Shown: piece by piece, positions 10,455-21,552 of the stretch | How the letters are laid out: every line of letters starts with the position of its first letter | Numbering within the stretch: the stretch's first letter is position 1 | From: Bostrychus sinensis | Lineage: Eukaryota; Chordata; Actinopteri; Gobiiformes; Eleotridae | Reading direction: 5' to 3' | DNA length: 64,000 nt | Assembly (NCBI GenBank): GCA_020698575.1 | Contig: CM036244.1 | Span: forward strand, 8,774,034 to 8,838,033 | Program-made: the position numbers and the translations under genes | The notes under the pieces: model-generated | The model's input: only the letters and a program-made list of their open reading frames with translations | Databases searched by the model: none | What the model was told of the DNA's origin: nothing

Positions 10455-10565
10455 TGGCACTGTCACCTCACAGTACGAAGGTCTTGGGTTCGATTCCCGG
10501 GTCATGTGGGGTCTTTCTGTGTGGAGTTTGCATGTTCTCTCTGTGTCTGGGTGGGTTTCCTGTTG
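10455..10565 (+). repeat. tRNA-like composite repeat fragment
   Basis: GGTGGCACTGTCACCTCACA, AGGTCTTGGGTTCGATTCCC (B box GGTTCGATTCC) and GTGTGGAGTTTGCATGTTCT, in that order. This is a very common fish repeat with a tRNA-like head. The reverse of the same module is at 53380-53490 and, in weaker form, at 38510-38615. Confidence 0.7.
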
Positions 10566-11160
10566 TATGATTTAATTACGTGGCTTCCTTCTGCAGCGCG
10601 TCTCCGCTCTGACTCCACTGATGAGCTGTCAGGTTGGAAATGAGTGAAATTAGGGCAGAAATAAATGGTGGGAATTAAATTAAACGCACAGCTACGCGAA
10701 TAATGATATCACACATTTTATGGAGATTAACATGCATCACGTCTGAGTGCGGAGCTTTTGGTGGCAAATGCATAAATTATACTCTCAGACGAGGAGAACT
10801 GCTTGCTCATTACTTACGTGTTGTTTATCCTTCACGGCTTATTTGACTAATCCCCGACGACACTCAGAAGGTCTGCTCCACGCTTTTAAGAGTTTATTTT
10901 TCAGAGTTTATAATGGACTACTTCATGCCCCTGTACGTCTCTGTTCACATTTACATTTGATTTTGCACATTGTTGATCGCACGTAGATCTGCTTATACTC
11001 GCATGTAAATGCACCGTTTACATCTGTTACATGGAAGTCATTCATTCACTGCTCACTGTTGCACAACAGCTAATGTAGCTCACACCTACCTCGCACATTT
11101 ATGTTGGCCTTCCTGTGTTTTATGCACAGTTTATATTCTTATTGTATTTTCCATAGTTTA
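10566..11160. other. Candidate unique non-coding block
   Basis: Mixed composition, no repeat signature. 10650-10770 holds GGGAATTAAATTAAACGC, GCGAATAATGATATCAC, GGAGATTAACATGCATCACG and AAATGCATAAATTATAC, a cluster of TAAT/ATTA and ATGCAT-like sites of the sort found in developmental enhancers. Frames of 78 and 79 codons here have no recognisable product. Conservation is not shown. Confidence 0.3.
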
Positions 11161-11204
11161 AATACACTTCCATGACCAAAAAAAAGTTGACACCCTGGTT
11201 TTAA

Positions 11205-11903
11205 CTAATCCCTGGTTCACATGGCAAGATCTTAAAATTGTCGGAAGATTTTTAAAACCTGAGAGACCCCACACATGGCGATAAAAAATCAAAGCTATCA
11301 CAGGTTTGGTTCTACAGCGTGTGGTGTGCGGCCACACGGCAAAGACAACACACCGCACTTGAACAGATTTCACTCACGAACATTCCCAGGTCAGACGGGA
11401 AATCTCGCAAAACCTCACGAGATTAAACGTGACTTCGGCAAACACAAACATGGCGGATGGCAAAGAAGCAATTGGTATAGTTTGTGGACGATTTCTAACA
11501 GAGAAAAAACAATACAAAAAGAAAAGGTGTTGGTTAAAGAAGCGGAGACAGCACGAACATGCGCCATGACAGCTGTTTTGATTTCGGATTCCCCTTCGTG
11601 CTTCCGTTACCTCGTTTTCTGATTGGCTACACGTCACATTCAACAGGATGCGTGCTCGTTTGTCCTCAGGACACACCACACGCTGCCGTATCGGGCCAGG
11701 ACAATCCAACATGCTGAATATTTGAGATCGGAGCGGCCCCGACGTCCTTCCGAGCAGACCAGAGCTCTCTGAACACACCACACACAGCAGGAATATTTGA
11801 TCAGATTGTCTTTAGCGCCATTACGATAATCAGGGCGACCTTTAGATTGTCCTGAAGGGTCAAAAATCTGCATAATTATCTTGCTGTGTGAACCAGGCTT
11901 TAG
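11205..11903. mobile_element. PIF/Harbinger-like non-autonomous element, 699 bp
   Basis: Terminal inverted repeats CTAATCCCTGGTTCACATGG at the left and, inverted from the right, CTAAAGCCTGGTTCACACAG, each followed by CAAGAT. TAA flanks both sides (11202-11204 and 11904-11906), the 3-base TWA duplication used by PIF/Harbinger transposases. The interior has overlapping open frames on both strands (11275-11622, 11374-11781, 11640-11969) but no transposase motif. It lies inside the Tc1 element, so it is the younger insertion. Confidence 0.8.
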
Positions 11904-11934
11904 TAAATAGGTAAGAGCCTCCTTGCAGTTGTTC

Positions 11935-12340
11935 AGGTCTGGGTTCAGCAACATTATGAGCCCAAACAATGAGGTCAGCTGACGACCTGCATGTACTGAA
12001 TGACCAGGTTACTCCTTTGTTTCCCTGATGGCATGGGCTTATTCCAAGATAATGCCAGGATTCATCAAGCTCCAAATGTGAAAGAGTGGTTCAGGGAGCA
12101 TGACATCATTTTGACATGGACTGGCCACCACAGAGACCAGACCTTGACCCCACTGAGAATCTTCGGGATGTGCTGGAGAAGGATTTGCGCAGCGGTCACT
12201 CTCTCATCATCAGTACAAGATCTTGGTGAAAAATGAATGCAACACTGGATGGAAATAAATCTTTTGACATTGTAGAAGTTTACTGAAACAATGCCACAGT
12301 GAATGCAGCTGTAATCAAAGTTAAAGGCGGTCCAACAAAA
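11935..12340 (+). pseudogene. Tc1-type DDE transposase C-terminal relic
   Basis: Coding remnant of a Tc1-like DD34E transposase that would cut and rejoin its own TA-flanked ends. Visible pieces: FQDNARIHQAPNVKEWFREH, where the D of QDNA is the second catalytic aspartate. It is followed, after small deletions, by a GHHRDQTLTPLRIFGM stretch that in intact relatives is a WP-PDLNPIENLW block carrying the catalytic glutamate. VQDLGEK and a frame toward a ...GGPTKY-like C-terminus follow in another phase, ending near TATTAG at 12341. Stops and frameshifts make it inactive, and the DNA-binding half is missing. Confidence 0.8.
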
Positions 12341-12412
12341 TATTAGACTGTGTGACCTTTTTTTTTTTTTTTTTTTTTTTTGTGGCGACTTTTTTTTGGG
12401 TCAGGCATTGTG

Positions 12413-13859
12413 GTTCATATTGCTCTTGTATTTGCACGCTATTTTAAATCCCATTTTGCTTACTGTTAAACTGAATGAATGAATGATTTTACTGAACATA
12501 TAAATACAATATACATTAGCAAAAAATCACCCAAAATTAATGAGTCATTAGTTTAAGGTATACAGTTAAACAATATACATTTCATATTTTTAAAGGGAAA
12601 AAAATATTTCATGTTCAAAAGAAGTAAGAAAGAAGCAAAGCTTATTTATTTCTACTCCTTTTTTTAAAAAATTGTTTATGTTATCCCTGATCACAATCAG
12701 CAATAAAAAATCTACTCAAAATCTACACAGAGTCAGACTGTTTTCAAACAAACCACACTGTAATGATACCAATAAAAAGTTTTAACTCTTTTCTTCACTC
12801 AGATATTTCTCTAATAATGATTATTTAAATTGTTATTGTTTATTTTATACCTTTAGATTTTATGTGGCATTCAGTGTGGACAGCAAAGAAAGAATGTCAT
12901 TGTACAGAAAAACACATTTCCTTACTGTGCATATGATAAATCTTGAATCTTTGAAACTTGAAACTAAAGGAAATACGAACGAACAGGAATCATACATTTT
13001 GGGTCTTTCATTTTAATAATTTTCTGCTAAAAAGGTATAAATTTGGGCATCTGTGGGTCAGGTACAAAAGGACCCAACCCAGAGTACGCAACCAAAAACC
13101 ATAACTTTTCTTTTTATTGTAGCAGTTTATCCTCCACAAAGACAGAACTGAGATGACTGGAAAGAAGTACAAAAAGCCCATAATATACAAGCACAAAAGG
13201 CCATTACACAACACAGACGTCCCAGCTGTTGAGAGGTCAGGGTCTTCAAACGGGGCAAGAGCCAAGCATCTGGAAGACAACCAATGGGTTTTTTTAACAG
13301 ATGTTAATTAAAGACCAAGCAGAAGGAAAAGCAACTCAGGTTTAATGGTTTAATCTCAGCTGGTATCAGGCTCTGAAGCACATGCGTTTGCAAATTTCAG
13401 CTCTTATGACACCTCAATGTTAATGATATTGTCTTACAGCTTAGGTACATTGGACAGTAGACGTGAAAACACTGTGCAGCCACATTTTTCTTCATTGAGT
13501 GCTATTTTAAGGTGTGAATGTAAAATTCCACTGTTGTGTCCTGATTTCAGTTACGTTTAATACTAAGGTCACTACTTTTCTCCAAAATAACGGCCATTTA
13601 TGTGAGATCTCTTGAAGAAAAAATCAAAATACAAAATGGATGGACTCTAGTGGGAAATTATTAAAAGATATATAATGTAAGAAAAAGCAATAATGCGATT
13701 TGTTGTAAAGTTGGTCACCTCTAGAACAGCATTGCAGATTCCCAGTATATTTTTACTTGTGCCATAAAGAAACAAGAGACTAGCAGAGTGCAGCTCAGTT
13801 GTGCAGACAGTGAAAAAAATATTGTTGTTTTTTTTTGTATGATGCCATTTTACGACAAA
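12413..13859. other. Unassigned AT-rich DNA
   Basis: 12570-12720 has a TATTTATTTCTACTCCTTTT stretch similar to LINE 3' UTR DNA near 39400. 13040-13290 (GGGTCAGGTACAAAAGGACC, ...CAACCCAGAGTACGC) has the look of repeat DNA but is not assigned. The 90-codon minus frame at 13008-13280 has hydrophobic stretches without a recognisable family. Confidence 0.35.
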
Positions 13860-14165
13860 ATAAAAAATGTCTGGAATCAGTGGAAACAGAGCTGTATATA
13901 TTTTTTGGATAAATGAATGAGAGCAGAGTGGATGGAGAGGGCGTGTTGATTGGTCAGTGCTTTTTTTGGAGTTGGGTGGGGGTTTGTGAGAGAGGAACTG
14001 AGTGTTTTGAGGCCTCAGAACTGCCATGCCAGAGAATACGGGATTATTTAAACAGGCAGTGAATGAAACAAAACATAACTCCAGGTATGTTTTTGAATGT
14101 ATTGTCCCAGAAGTCACACAAAAGATCTAAAAAGGGGATGTATTATGCAAAATCAACTTTTCTGA
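13860..14165. repeat. Dispersed repeat family B, copy 1
   Basis: Shares, with copies at 20515-20810, 25635-25790, 44454-45022 and 46307-46785, GAATCAGTGGAA(A/G)CAGA, ATGAGAGCAGAGTGGATGGA, GAGGCCTC(A/G)GAA and AACTCCAGGTATGTTTTTGA. Here it is followed by AAAAGGGGATGTATTATGCA and CAACTTTTCTGAGC, which is the other end of the family in inverted order. This copy is therefore rearranged. Confidence 0.65.
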
Positions 14166-14580
14166 GCCTTCTACCGTGTTGTAGCATTGTTCCCTCGTCA
14201 GACTACAGGCAAAAGTGGCCCAATTCTCACTTTTTTCCCCATATGTGAACCAAATATTATTTTATTACAATCCAAATCTGATTTTTTTTTTTTTTTTCAG
14301 ATCTAACCCAAACCACTTTCAAATCTAGTCCTAAATCTGAATGATCAAGTCACATTTAATCCAACTTTTATGTCATTAAAATGGGACAGGCGTCACAATT
14401 TTGCACTGGAACTGGCCTGATCAAAATGATTAAGGCGACAATTCTGTTCCAGGTAAAATTAACAGATCAGGTCATAGTGGGTTGATGAGGAGAAATTAAA
14501 TGAGAAATATTAAGGAATTAAGTTTTGAAGAGAGGTGCTGATGTATGGCGCAGATGTTTTTAGACGTCTGAAATTCATCA
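14166..14580. other. AT-rich DNA
   Basis: Contains a T run (14282-14298). Nothing else recognised. Confidence 0.4.
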
Positions 14581-14594
14581 CAATCCCACCACTC

Positions 14595-15376
14595 CTTACT
14601 CCAGAAACCAGGTCTAAACCATGACAAAATTAGGACACAACTGGGTCTAAAACTGGACTAAACCAAGTTCAAATTGTGCCAAAACCAGGACTAAAACTAG
14701 AATAAGCCAGGGCACAACCAGGATTAAACTGGAACTAAAATTGGTCTAAATCAGGATTAATACTGGACTAAACCAGGAGTAGAACCTGAACTAATACTGC
14801 ATTAAATTAGGAACCAAATAAAGACTAAAGCAGGAATGAACTAGGTCTAAACCAGAACTAACCCAAGATTAAAACTGGGACTAAACCAGGTCTAAACCAT
14901 GACAAAATTAGGACACAACTGGGACTAAACCAGGTCTTTAACTAAACCAAGTTAAAACTGTTCTCAAACCAGGAATAAAACAGGAATAAGCCAGGACTAA
15001 AACAGGGCATAACCAGGGTTAAACTGGAACTAAACTAAGACTCAAATTGGTATAAACCAGGATTAATACTGGACTAAACCAGGAATAAAACCTGAACTAA
15101 TACCGCACTATATTAAGAACCAAACAAAGCCCAAACCAGGACTAATACTGGACTAAATCAGGACATAACTGACTAATTCAGGGCTATTTTTAGACCTAGA
15201 TTAGTTCTGGTTTTGTACTAGGACTAAAACTGTGCCTAAACCAAGACTAAGTAGCAGTCGACACACATTTGATCCCCAACCAGAGCAAATCAAGAAGAGC
15301 ACTAAATCATGAACTGCTGAAGACCTGAGTCCCATGTACCACCAGTGGCACCTGTACCGCAGTTTGAGAACCACTT
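14595..15376. repeat. 12-base minisatellite array 1 with hAT-like right flank
   Basis: Degenerate tandem copies of a 12-base unit, roughly GGACTAAACCAG, with variants AAAACTGGACTA, GGTCTAAACC and GGATTAATACTG. A stretch starting CCAGGTCTAAACCATGACAA recurs about 278 bases apart (14608 and 14886). The array (to about 15250) is followed by a ~120-base module ending GTTTGAGAACCACT. The same module ends array 2 (17755-17875). The module's inverse, AGTGGTTCTCAAAC, is a hAT-type terminus. Confidence 0.85.
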
Positions 15377-15868
15377 AGACTTATAAATGTCCATAATTTT
15401 GTTTTGTTTTGTCACTGGATACTTGAATGTACTCTCCCTTCTACTTCTGACCCACTTTGTTCCCAACCCTTGATCCGATAACATTTCTTATTTGCCGTTC
15501 CACTTTTGTTTATAGCTCTTGGACTTCATCTGTCCCAAGGATGCCAATAAAACTTCAGTACACTGTGTAAACTTTCCTCCCCTTATTCTTTCTCTCTTTC
15601 TCTCTCGGTGATTTATGCTCAACGACCGAACCGTGGCCACATTTCCTTTTTCTTTCCCACTAAAACGTGCAGGTTGTGCCGGTCCCGTTCCCCTCGGGGC
15701 CCAGTCTGAAAGGAGAAGTGAGCAATGGCGCAGGTAAGAGAGACTGGGAGCACCCGAAAGGTTAATTGGTTTTGTTGACCATCTGTCTGCGAATGAGGAG
15801 GTGCTGTAGAGTTGAGAGACCTTAGACTGAATAGTAAAGACAAGAAATTACCTGTGCTATTATTAGAG
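15377..15868. other. Unassigned DNA
   Basis: Contains pyrimidine-rich TTCTTTCTCTCTTTCTCTCT near 15586. Frames at 15302-15484 and 15619-15843 show no known product. Confidence 0.4.
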
Positions 15869-17875
15869 CATTGATTTCAAGCTTTTTATTGTCAATTTTA
15901 TATTAATTTTTAAACTTTTTACAACCAAGAACACACTCATTCAGCACTCAAAGTACCATCTTTAAAATGGGCATAAATGAGGACAAAACCAGGACTAAAA
16001 CTGGACAAAGCCAAGACTAAACCAGGACATAACCAGAGTTAAATGGGATTAAACCAACACTAATCTAGAACTAAAGTTGGTACAAAGCAGGATTAATACT
16101 GGACTAAACTAGGACAAAACCAGAAGTAAACCAGGTCTAATTTAGGACTAAACCTGCATTAATATGGGACTAAACCAGGTCTAAACCATGATTAAATCAG
16201 GATATAACAGGCACTAAACCAGAACAAATCTAGGACTAAACCAGGTCTAAAACTGGACTAAGCCAAGACTAAACCTGGATATAACCAGAGTTAAACTGGG
16301 AATAAACCAGCACTAATCTAGAACTAAAATTAGTGTAAAACAGGATTAATACTGGACTAAACTAGGACTGAACCAGAACAAAACCAGAAGTAAACCAGGT
16401 CTAATTTAGGACTAAACCTGCATTAATATGGGACTAAACCAGGTCTAAACCATGATTAAATCAGGATATAACAGGCACTAAACCAGAACAAATCTAGGAC
16501 TAAACCAGGTCTAAAACTGGACTAAGCCAAGACTAAACCAGGACATAACCAGAGTTAAACTGGGAATAAACCAGCACTAATCTAGAACTAAAATTAGTGT
16601 AAAACAGGATTAATACTGGACTAAACTAGGACTGAACCAGAACAAAACCAGAAGTAAACCAGGTCTAATTTAGGACTAAACCTGCATTAATATGGGACAA
16701 AACCAGGTCTAAACCATGATTAAATCAGGATATAACAGGTACTAAACCAGAACAAATCTAGGACTAAACCAGGTCTAAAACTGGACTAAACCAAGTCTGA
16801 ACTGTGCTCAAACCAGGACTAAAACTGGGATAAACCAGGATTAAACAGGGCATAACTGGAGTTAAACTGGGACTACACAAGCACTTATCTAGAACTAAAA
16901 CTAGTCTTAACCAAGATTTAATACAGCACTAAACCAGAACTAAACCAGAACTAAACCAGGTTTAAGCTAAGACTAAACCAGAGTAATACTGAACAAAACC
17001 AGGATTAATATTGGACTAAACCAGGACATAACTGGGACTATACCAAGTCTAAACCATGACTTAACCAGGACACCAGAGCAAATCTAGGATTAAACCAGGT
17101 CTGAAACGGGACTAAACCAAGTCTAAACTGTGCTCAAACCAGGACTAAAACTGGAATAAGCCAGGATTAAGCCTGGGCATAACCAGGGTTAAACTGGGAC
17201 TAAACCAGCTCTAATCTTGGACTAAAGCAGGACTAACATTTGTCTAAACCAGGACAAAACCTTGACAAAACTAAACTAAACCTGCTCTAATCAAGGACTA
17301 AGCCAGGACACAACTGGGACTCAACCAGGACGAGTCTAAACCAAGTCTAAAACTGGAATAAGCCAGGATGAAACCAGGAGCCAACCGGGATTATACAGGA
17401 ACTGAATCAGCACTAATCTTGGACTAAATCAGGACTAAAATTGGTCTAAACCAGGAAAAAGCCTTGACAAAACAGAAGTAAACCTGGTCAAATCTAGGAC
17501 TAAACCAGGACTAATTGTAGACTAAACCAGGTCTAAAACTGGAATAACCCTGGACTAAACATGATTACACTGGGACTCAACCAGCTCTAATCTAGGACTA
17601 AAGCAGGACTAACATTTGTCTAAACCAGGACAAAACCTTGACAAAACAGAAATATAGAAAAAAGACTATAACTGGACAAAACCAGGACTAATTTTTAGTC
17701 CTAGACTAGTCCTGGTTTTGTCCCAAGACTAAAACTGTGCCTAAACCAAGCCTAAGCAGTAGCTGACACTTCACTTGACTTCCAAAACAGGAATAGCTCT
17801 AAATCAGGACCTGAACTGCTAAAGACCAGTCCATGTACCACCAGCGACACCTGTACCACAGATTGAGAACCACTG
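15869..17875. repeat. 12-base minisatellite array 2 with 264-base higher-order unit
   Basis: About 1.75 kb (15970-17750) of the same degenerate 12-base unit as array 1. CCAGGTCTAAAACTGG starts at 16241, 16505 and 16769, exactly 264 bases (22 x 12) apart, and the intervening sequence is nearly identical. The preceding unit (15989-16240) is 252 bases, one 12-mer short (no GACTGAACCAGA). After 16800 the units diverge. Left edge CATTGATTTCAAG (15869) and right edge ATTGAGAACCACTG (17875) look like diverged hAT termini, but no 8-base duplication is visible. Confidence 0.9.
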
Positions 17876-18554
17876 GTCTTCCTGCTTTTTGTGAACTCCC
17901 TCAGGCATTTTTTTTTCTCAATGTCTTTCCAAACCATCCATCTTCTCACTTTTCTCATCCAGCGGAGCTTTTTAACGTCTGCTACGGCCTCTTTCCTCTT
18001 ATTCCTCTGCCCTGCGCTCTCAACAAGGTGAAAAGGACCGGGACATCCTGCTGAGAAAATAGTACAAGGAGCTGAGCGATGCATTTGGTCTAAAAGCATT
18101 GCGGGGCACTCTCTTTTTTTCATCCCCAGAGGCTGAACTACAAAAAAAGTCTGTGGATTCTCAGCGTCTCCTTCTGCAGAGCTCAAGAGGGTGTTTTATC
18201 AAATCAGGAGTGGCCACTTACAGAGAAAAGGAAGCCGTGGCCAGCTGTATCCGTCTGTGTCGCTCTTATGTGCAAGTCACGACAAAAAAATGGCAAACCG
18301 CGGCAGTTATTTCTGTCAGGCGCGTTGATATAGGTCACCTTGAGGGCAGCGAGTCGAGGGCATAAATCCAAGTGCAATGGTTATTGAAGGTAATAGAAAT
18401 GTGCACTGTTTGCTTTGTAGCGTGGATATAGGAGTTGATTTATCAAAGTAGTAGTAGCAATAATAGTAGTAGTGATTCTTGAGTAGCAAGGGATTTTTTT
18501 TATTATTATTTTAAGAACTTATTAACTAGTTTGCCTATTGATTACATCCTATAA
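17876..18554. other. Unassigned DNA
   Basis: The minus frame 17752-18186 (144 codons) and plus frames 17833-18054 and 18099-18365 overlap and match nothing I recognise; the minus frame begins inside the array flank. A short AGTAGTAGC run lies near 18447. Confidence 0.4.
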
Positions 18555-18785
18555 ATTTAAAAGGTACCATAATGCTTTTTTTTGTGTGTTTTTGAAATAG
18601 TTTTGGACACCTTTGCATTAATATTTCACGTTTTATAACTTACAATATTGTAAATGTTTTGAAAAAAACTTGCAGGGAACGCTTGGATTAGGTGTCTGTC
18701 GCCCCCTGCTGGCAACGGTGGGGATCGGACAGAGCATAAAATGGCAACATGACGCTAACAGATAGATAAATGAGATTGTCATTGC
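18555..18785 (+). repeat. Dispersed repeat family C, copy 1
   Basis: Starts TTTAAAAGGTACCATAATGC and contains GAAATAGTTTTGGACACC, TTTGCATTAATATTTCA, GTGTCTGTCGCCCCCTGCTG and GCTAACAGATAGATAAATGA. The same ordered blocks occur at 21553-22925 and 45650-45880. The TTAAAGG start links it to the TTAA-flanked families below. Confidence 0.65.
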
Positions 18786-19287
18786 TCTATTTGTTCAGGA
18801 AGCACGATTTGTCCGCAAACGAGTACATTTAAAGGCTTTTTTAAAGTTTACATTTGATATTGTCAAGTGAAAATGTTATTTTTATGTTGCCTTATCACAA
18901 AATTTAGTTTTTAAAAAATGCCAGCTACCATTAGTGATATTACTTTTTAGCGCCTTTTCAAGCTAACGGTGGCTAACAGCTAACAGGTGAAGCGGCCGCC
19001 TTCAGCAGATGTGATCACGGTAACGTAAAATTGCCAACATTTAAGAAAAATCAGTGTTAACTTTACATGGCTTGTTAAAACATATGAATGACTTGCAAAT
19101 GGCAAGAAAAACAATATTGCCCACATTTTCTCAGTAGGTAAATTGTTATTTATTCAACAGATCATAAGATAACAAACAAAAAAATTATCATATTTATTTC
19201 ACATATAAAAATAAAAGCAACTTGTCTCACGGTTAATAAAAATAAGTAAAATACACTATTTATCACCAAAAATACACTACAGGAAGT
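18786..19287. other. AT-rich DNA
   Basis: No recognised feature. Confidence 0.4.
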
Positions 19288-19944
19288 AATAGACCCTTTT
19301 CACGTGACGTCAGACAACTTCCGTTTTGAGACAATGGGATGTATCTTCATTTCCGGTGTCGCGCTTCTCCCATAAGAAATTCACCCAGACTTTTTTAAAA
19401 TTGCCGTTTACAAGTTTACACAATATACAGCAATTTTCAAATGAATATTTACCCACAAAATGTTCAAAACTTGCGAAAGGATATTAATTCTTCAACCAAG
19501 GATACCTGGATTATGAAGTGAGTGCTTTGTTATGTAGCTAGATAGCGTTAGCAACATGGCTAAGTGATAGAGCTGCGCTATAAAACAGTGTTAGATCATG
19601 TCATGATCTGAGTTTATCTGAATATTTGACAATCTGCTTATCAGGAAATACCACTGGATAGTACTACAGTATATTTTCATTTAGTAAAGCTCTGTGCTCG
19701 AACACTGACTCTGCTGTAGTGATCAATCTGTGACAAAATAATAGACTTTTCACATCTACTGCCAAAACTACAAACTAATCTTTAATTCATCAGCAAATCT
19801 CTGTACGTCATGTAGCCTTATATTTGGCAAATTTTTAAGACTCCGAGTAAATTCCATACTGGCGAGCAGCAGCACTGGAAATGAAGATACATCCCATCGT
19901 CTCAAAACGGAAGTTGTCTGACGTCATCGTGAAAAGGGCCTATT
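19288..19944. mobile_element. Non-autonomous DNA element with ~65-base inverted ends
   Basis: Left arm AATAGACCCTTTTCACG-TGACGTCAGACAACTTC..., right arm inverted AATAGGCCCTTTTCACGATGACGTCAG. Both continue through CCGTTTTGAGAC(A/G)ATGGGAT and ATCTTCATTTCC, about 65 bases with few differences. Length 657. No transposase frame. Flanks (GGAAGT and GTGTCT) do not show a clear duplication, so the superfamily is unresolved. Each arm carries TGACGTCA, the CRE palindrome, in TGACGTCAG. Confidence 0.8.
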
Positions 19945-20514
19945 GTGTCTACACATGCGCAAATGTATTCACTGGACAAATCTCACTTCCTGAACAAATG
20001 GGGCATTGACAGAGCTGACTGATTCGTTTCAGTTTTAGCGCTGAAATGATCAGAATGAGTCTGGTGACGGCGTCTGGGCTTTAGAAACGCACACGCATGC
20101 AACTGGCAGTCTTTTCTTTATTAGAATAAGCTATTATGTGGCTAAAACTATGCAACTTTGCTTGTTTCCTCCCTGTTTTGGTTGCATTTTTGTCAAAGGA
20201 GCTCCCCCTACATTTCAGAGTAAAGCACTGTTGTCTGTCTGGTTGACTTCAGTCTTTTTTTTTCCTCCTTGTAATCATACAAAGGTTTCTTTTTGACCAC
20301 TCGGCCCTAAAAAACACCTAAGAAAATAAATAAAAATAAAAATTGCTAACGGGGACCAGTCACTTTCACAAAACCTAAATCTTTAAACATTATGTTGCTA
20401 AAAGAAAGCAAATCCATTAATTACTTTAATACTGCCACATGGAAACAGGTGAAGAGACCAGCAGACAGCAGCTCTGTTACGCTCTTTAAAAAAAAAAAAA
20501 AAGAAAAATATCTG
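19945..20514. other. Intergenic DNA with a small dispersed block (family D)
   Basis: 20030-20110 (AGCGCTGAAATGATCAGAAT, GTGACGGCGTCTGGGCTTTA) recurs partly at 22945-22975 and, reversed, at 39815-39865. An A run lies at 20488-20502. No gene. Confidence 0.5.
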
Positions 20515-20810
20515 TGAGGAATCAGTGGAAGCAGAACTGTACACCGTTTTTTGAATAAATTAATGAGAGCAGAGTGGATGGAGTGGACTGGTCAGTGCTT
20601 CCTGGAGTGGGCGGGGTTTGTGGGAGAGGCGGAGCTTTGTGGAACCGAGCATTTTGAGGCCTCGGAAACTCAGCACCAGAGAATACAGGATGACTGGAAC
20701 ATGAGTGAAAACAAAACACAACTCCAGGTTTGTTTGTGATGAGGGAACAACATTATAACTCAGCTCAGAAACGTCCATTTTGCAGAATATAACCCCTTGT
20801 TCACCTTTAA
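20515..20810. repeat. Dispersed repeat family B, copy 2
   Basis: GAGGAATCAGTGGAAGCAGA, ATGAGAGCAGAGTGGATGGA, GAGGCCTCGGAA, AACTCCAGGTTTG, then AGAATATAACCCCTTG and a terminal CCTTTAAAG (TTAA near 20807). A left TTAA terminus is not clear because of the A run at 20488. Confidence 0.65.
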
Positions 20811-21552
20811 AGTTTTTCTCAAATGCATACTTACATAGAAAAACATGTCTTTTATCGGCATGAACACAAATAAAGCGTGTTCAGAACCACGATGTATGAC
20901 TGCAGCTGTGTGGCATTTCCCTTTGCACTGTAGGCTGTATGTAAAAACAGCTGTAAACCTGCTGACGAGGCACAGACTATTTTCAAAACAGAAATGTCAT
21001 CTGTTTTGCTCTGTGTACATGGCAGATCTTTTTAGGCACAGGAAGTGACAGAACAAATGAACTACAGCAGCCTGGAAAGCACATTAAAAGGTGTTGAACT
21101 ATACTGCAACATCTGTGCTATTTTTTATTTTTACATATATATATTCTCATAGTTTCCCACCTCTGCACTAAATGTTTGTATACTGAGCAAAACCCAATTC
21201 TGAAACAATAGGGCAGTGTTTAAATGGAAATGGAAAAAAAAAATTCCAACTATATTTTATTCACAACAGACCATAAACAATATATCCAGTGTTGAAAAAA
21301 AAAATTCACCTAAATCTGATAAGTTGCAAAATCCTCCTCCAGCTGAGTACATACGTTTACATACATTACAGCCTTTTGTTGCCCCTGTCAGTAACTTTAT
21401 TGAGAGGTCTTGCAGCCGTTCAAACTGTGCAGTTATTTTTCATAAAAATGCAAGATATCTGTTTATGTTTTTATGTAGATTTGTATATCATTAGGTTCTG
21501 TTTTTCTTTTTTTATATACTTTTTACAGTGTCTCAATGTATTTGTGTATGCA
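20811..21552. other. Unassigned AT-rich DNA
   Basis: Frames at 20845-21048, 21216-21494 and 21289-21597 are short and unrecognised. Confidence 0.4.

Larger units (their letters stand above)
11165..12412 (+). mobile_element. Tc1/mariner element relic, split by a Harbinger-like element
   Basis: Left end (after TA at 11163-11164) CACTTCCATGACC-A8-GT and right end the inverse of CACAATGCCTGACC-A8-GT form degraded terminal repeats. The transposase C-terminal region lies at 11907-12340 on the plus strand. The left terminal repeat and the coding part are separated by the element at 11205-11903. The right TA is mutated. A ~24-base T run (12358-12381) has grown inside the right end. Confidence 0.75.

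Noticed and set aside
10480..10505. tRNA-like GGTTCGATTCC motif
   Set aside because: Part of a composite dispersed repeat, with no acceptor stem visible.
14595..17750. 12-mer arrays as possible coding repeats
   Set aside because: The unit contains TAA in several frames, so no long frame exists; it is a minisatellite.
17752..18186. 144-codon minus frame
   Set aside because: Begins within the minisatellite flank and has no recognisable family.
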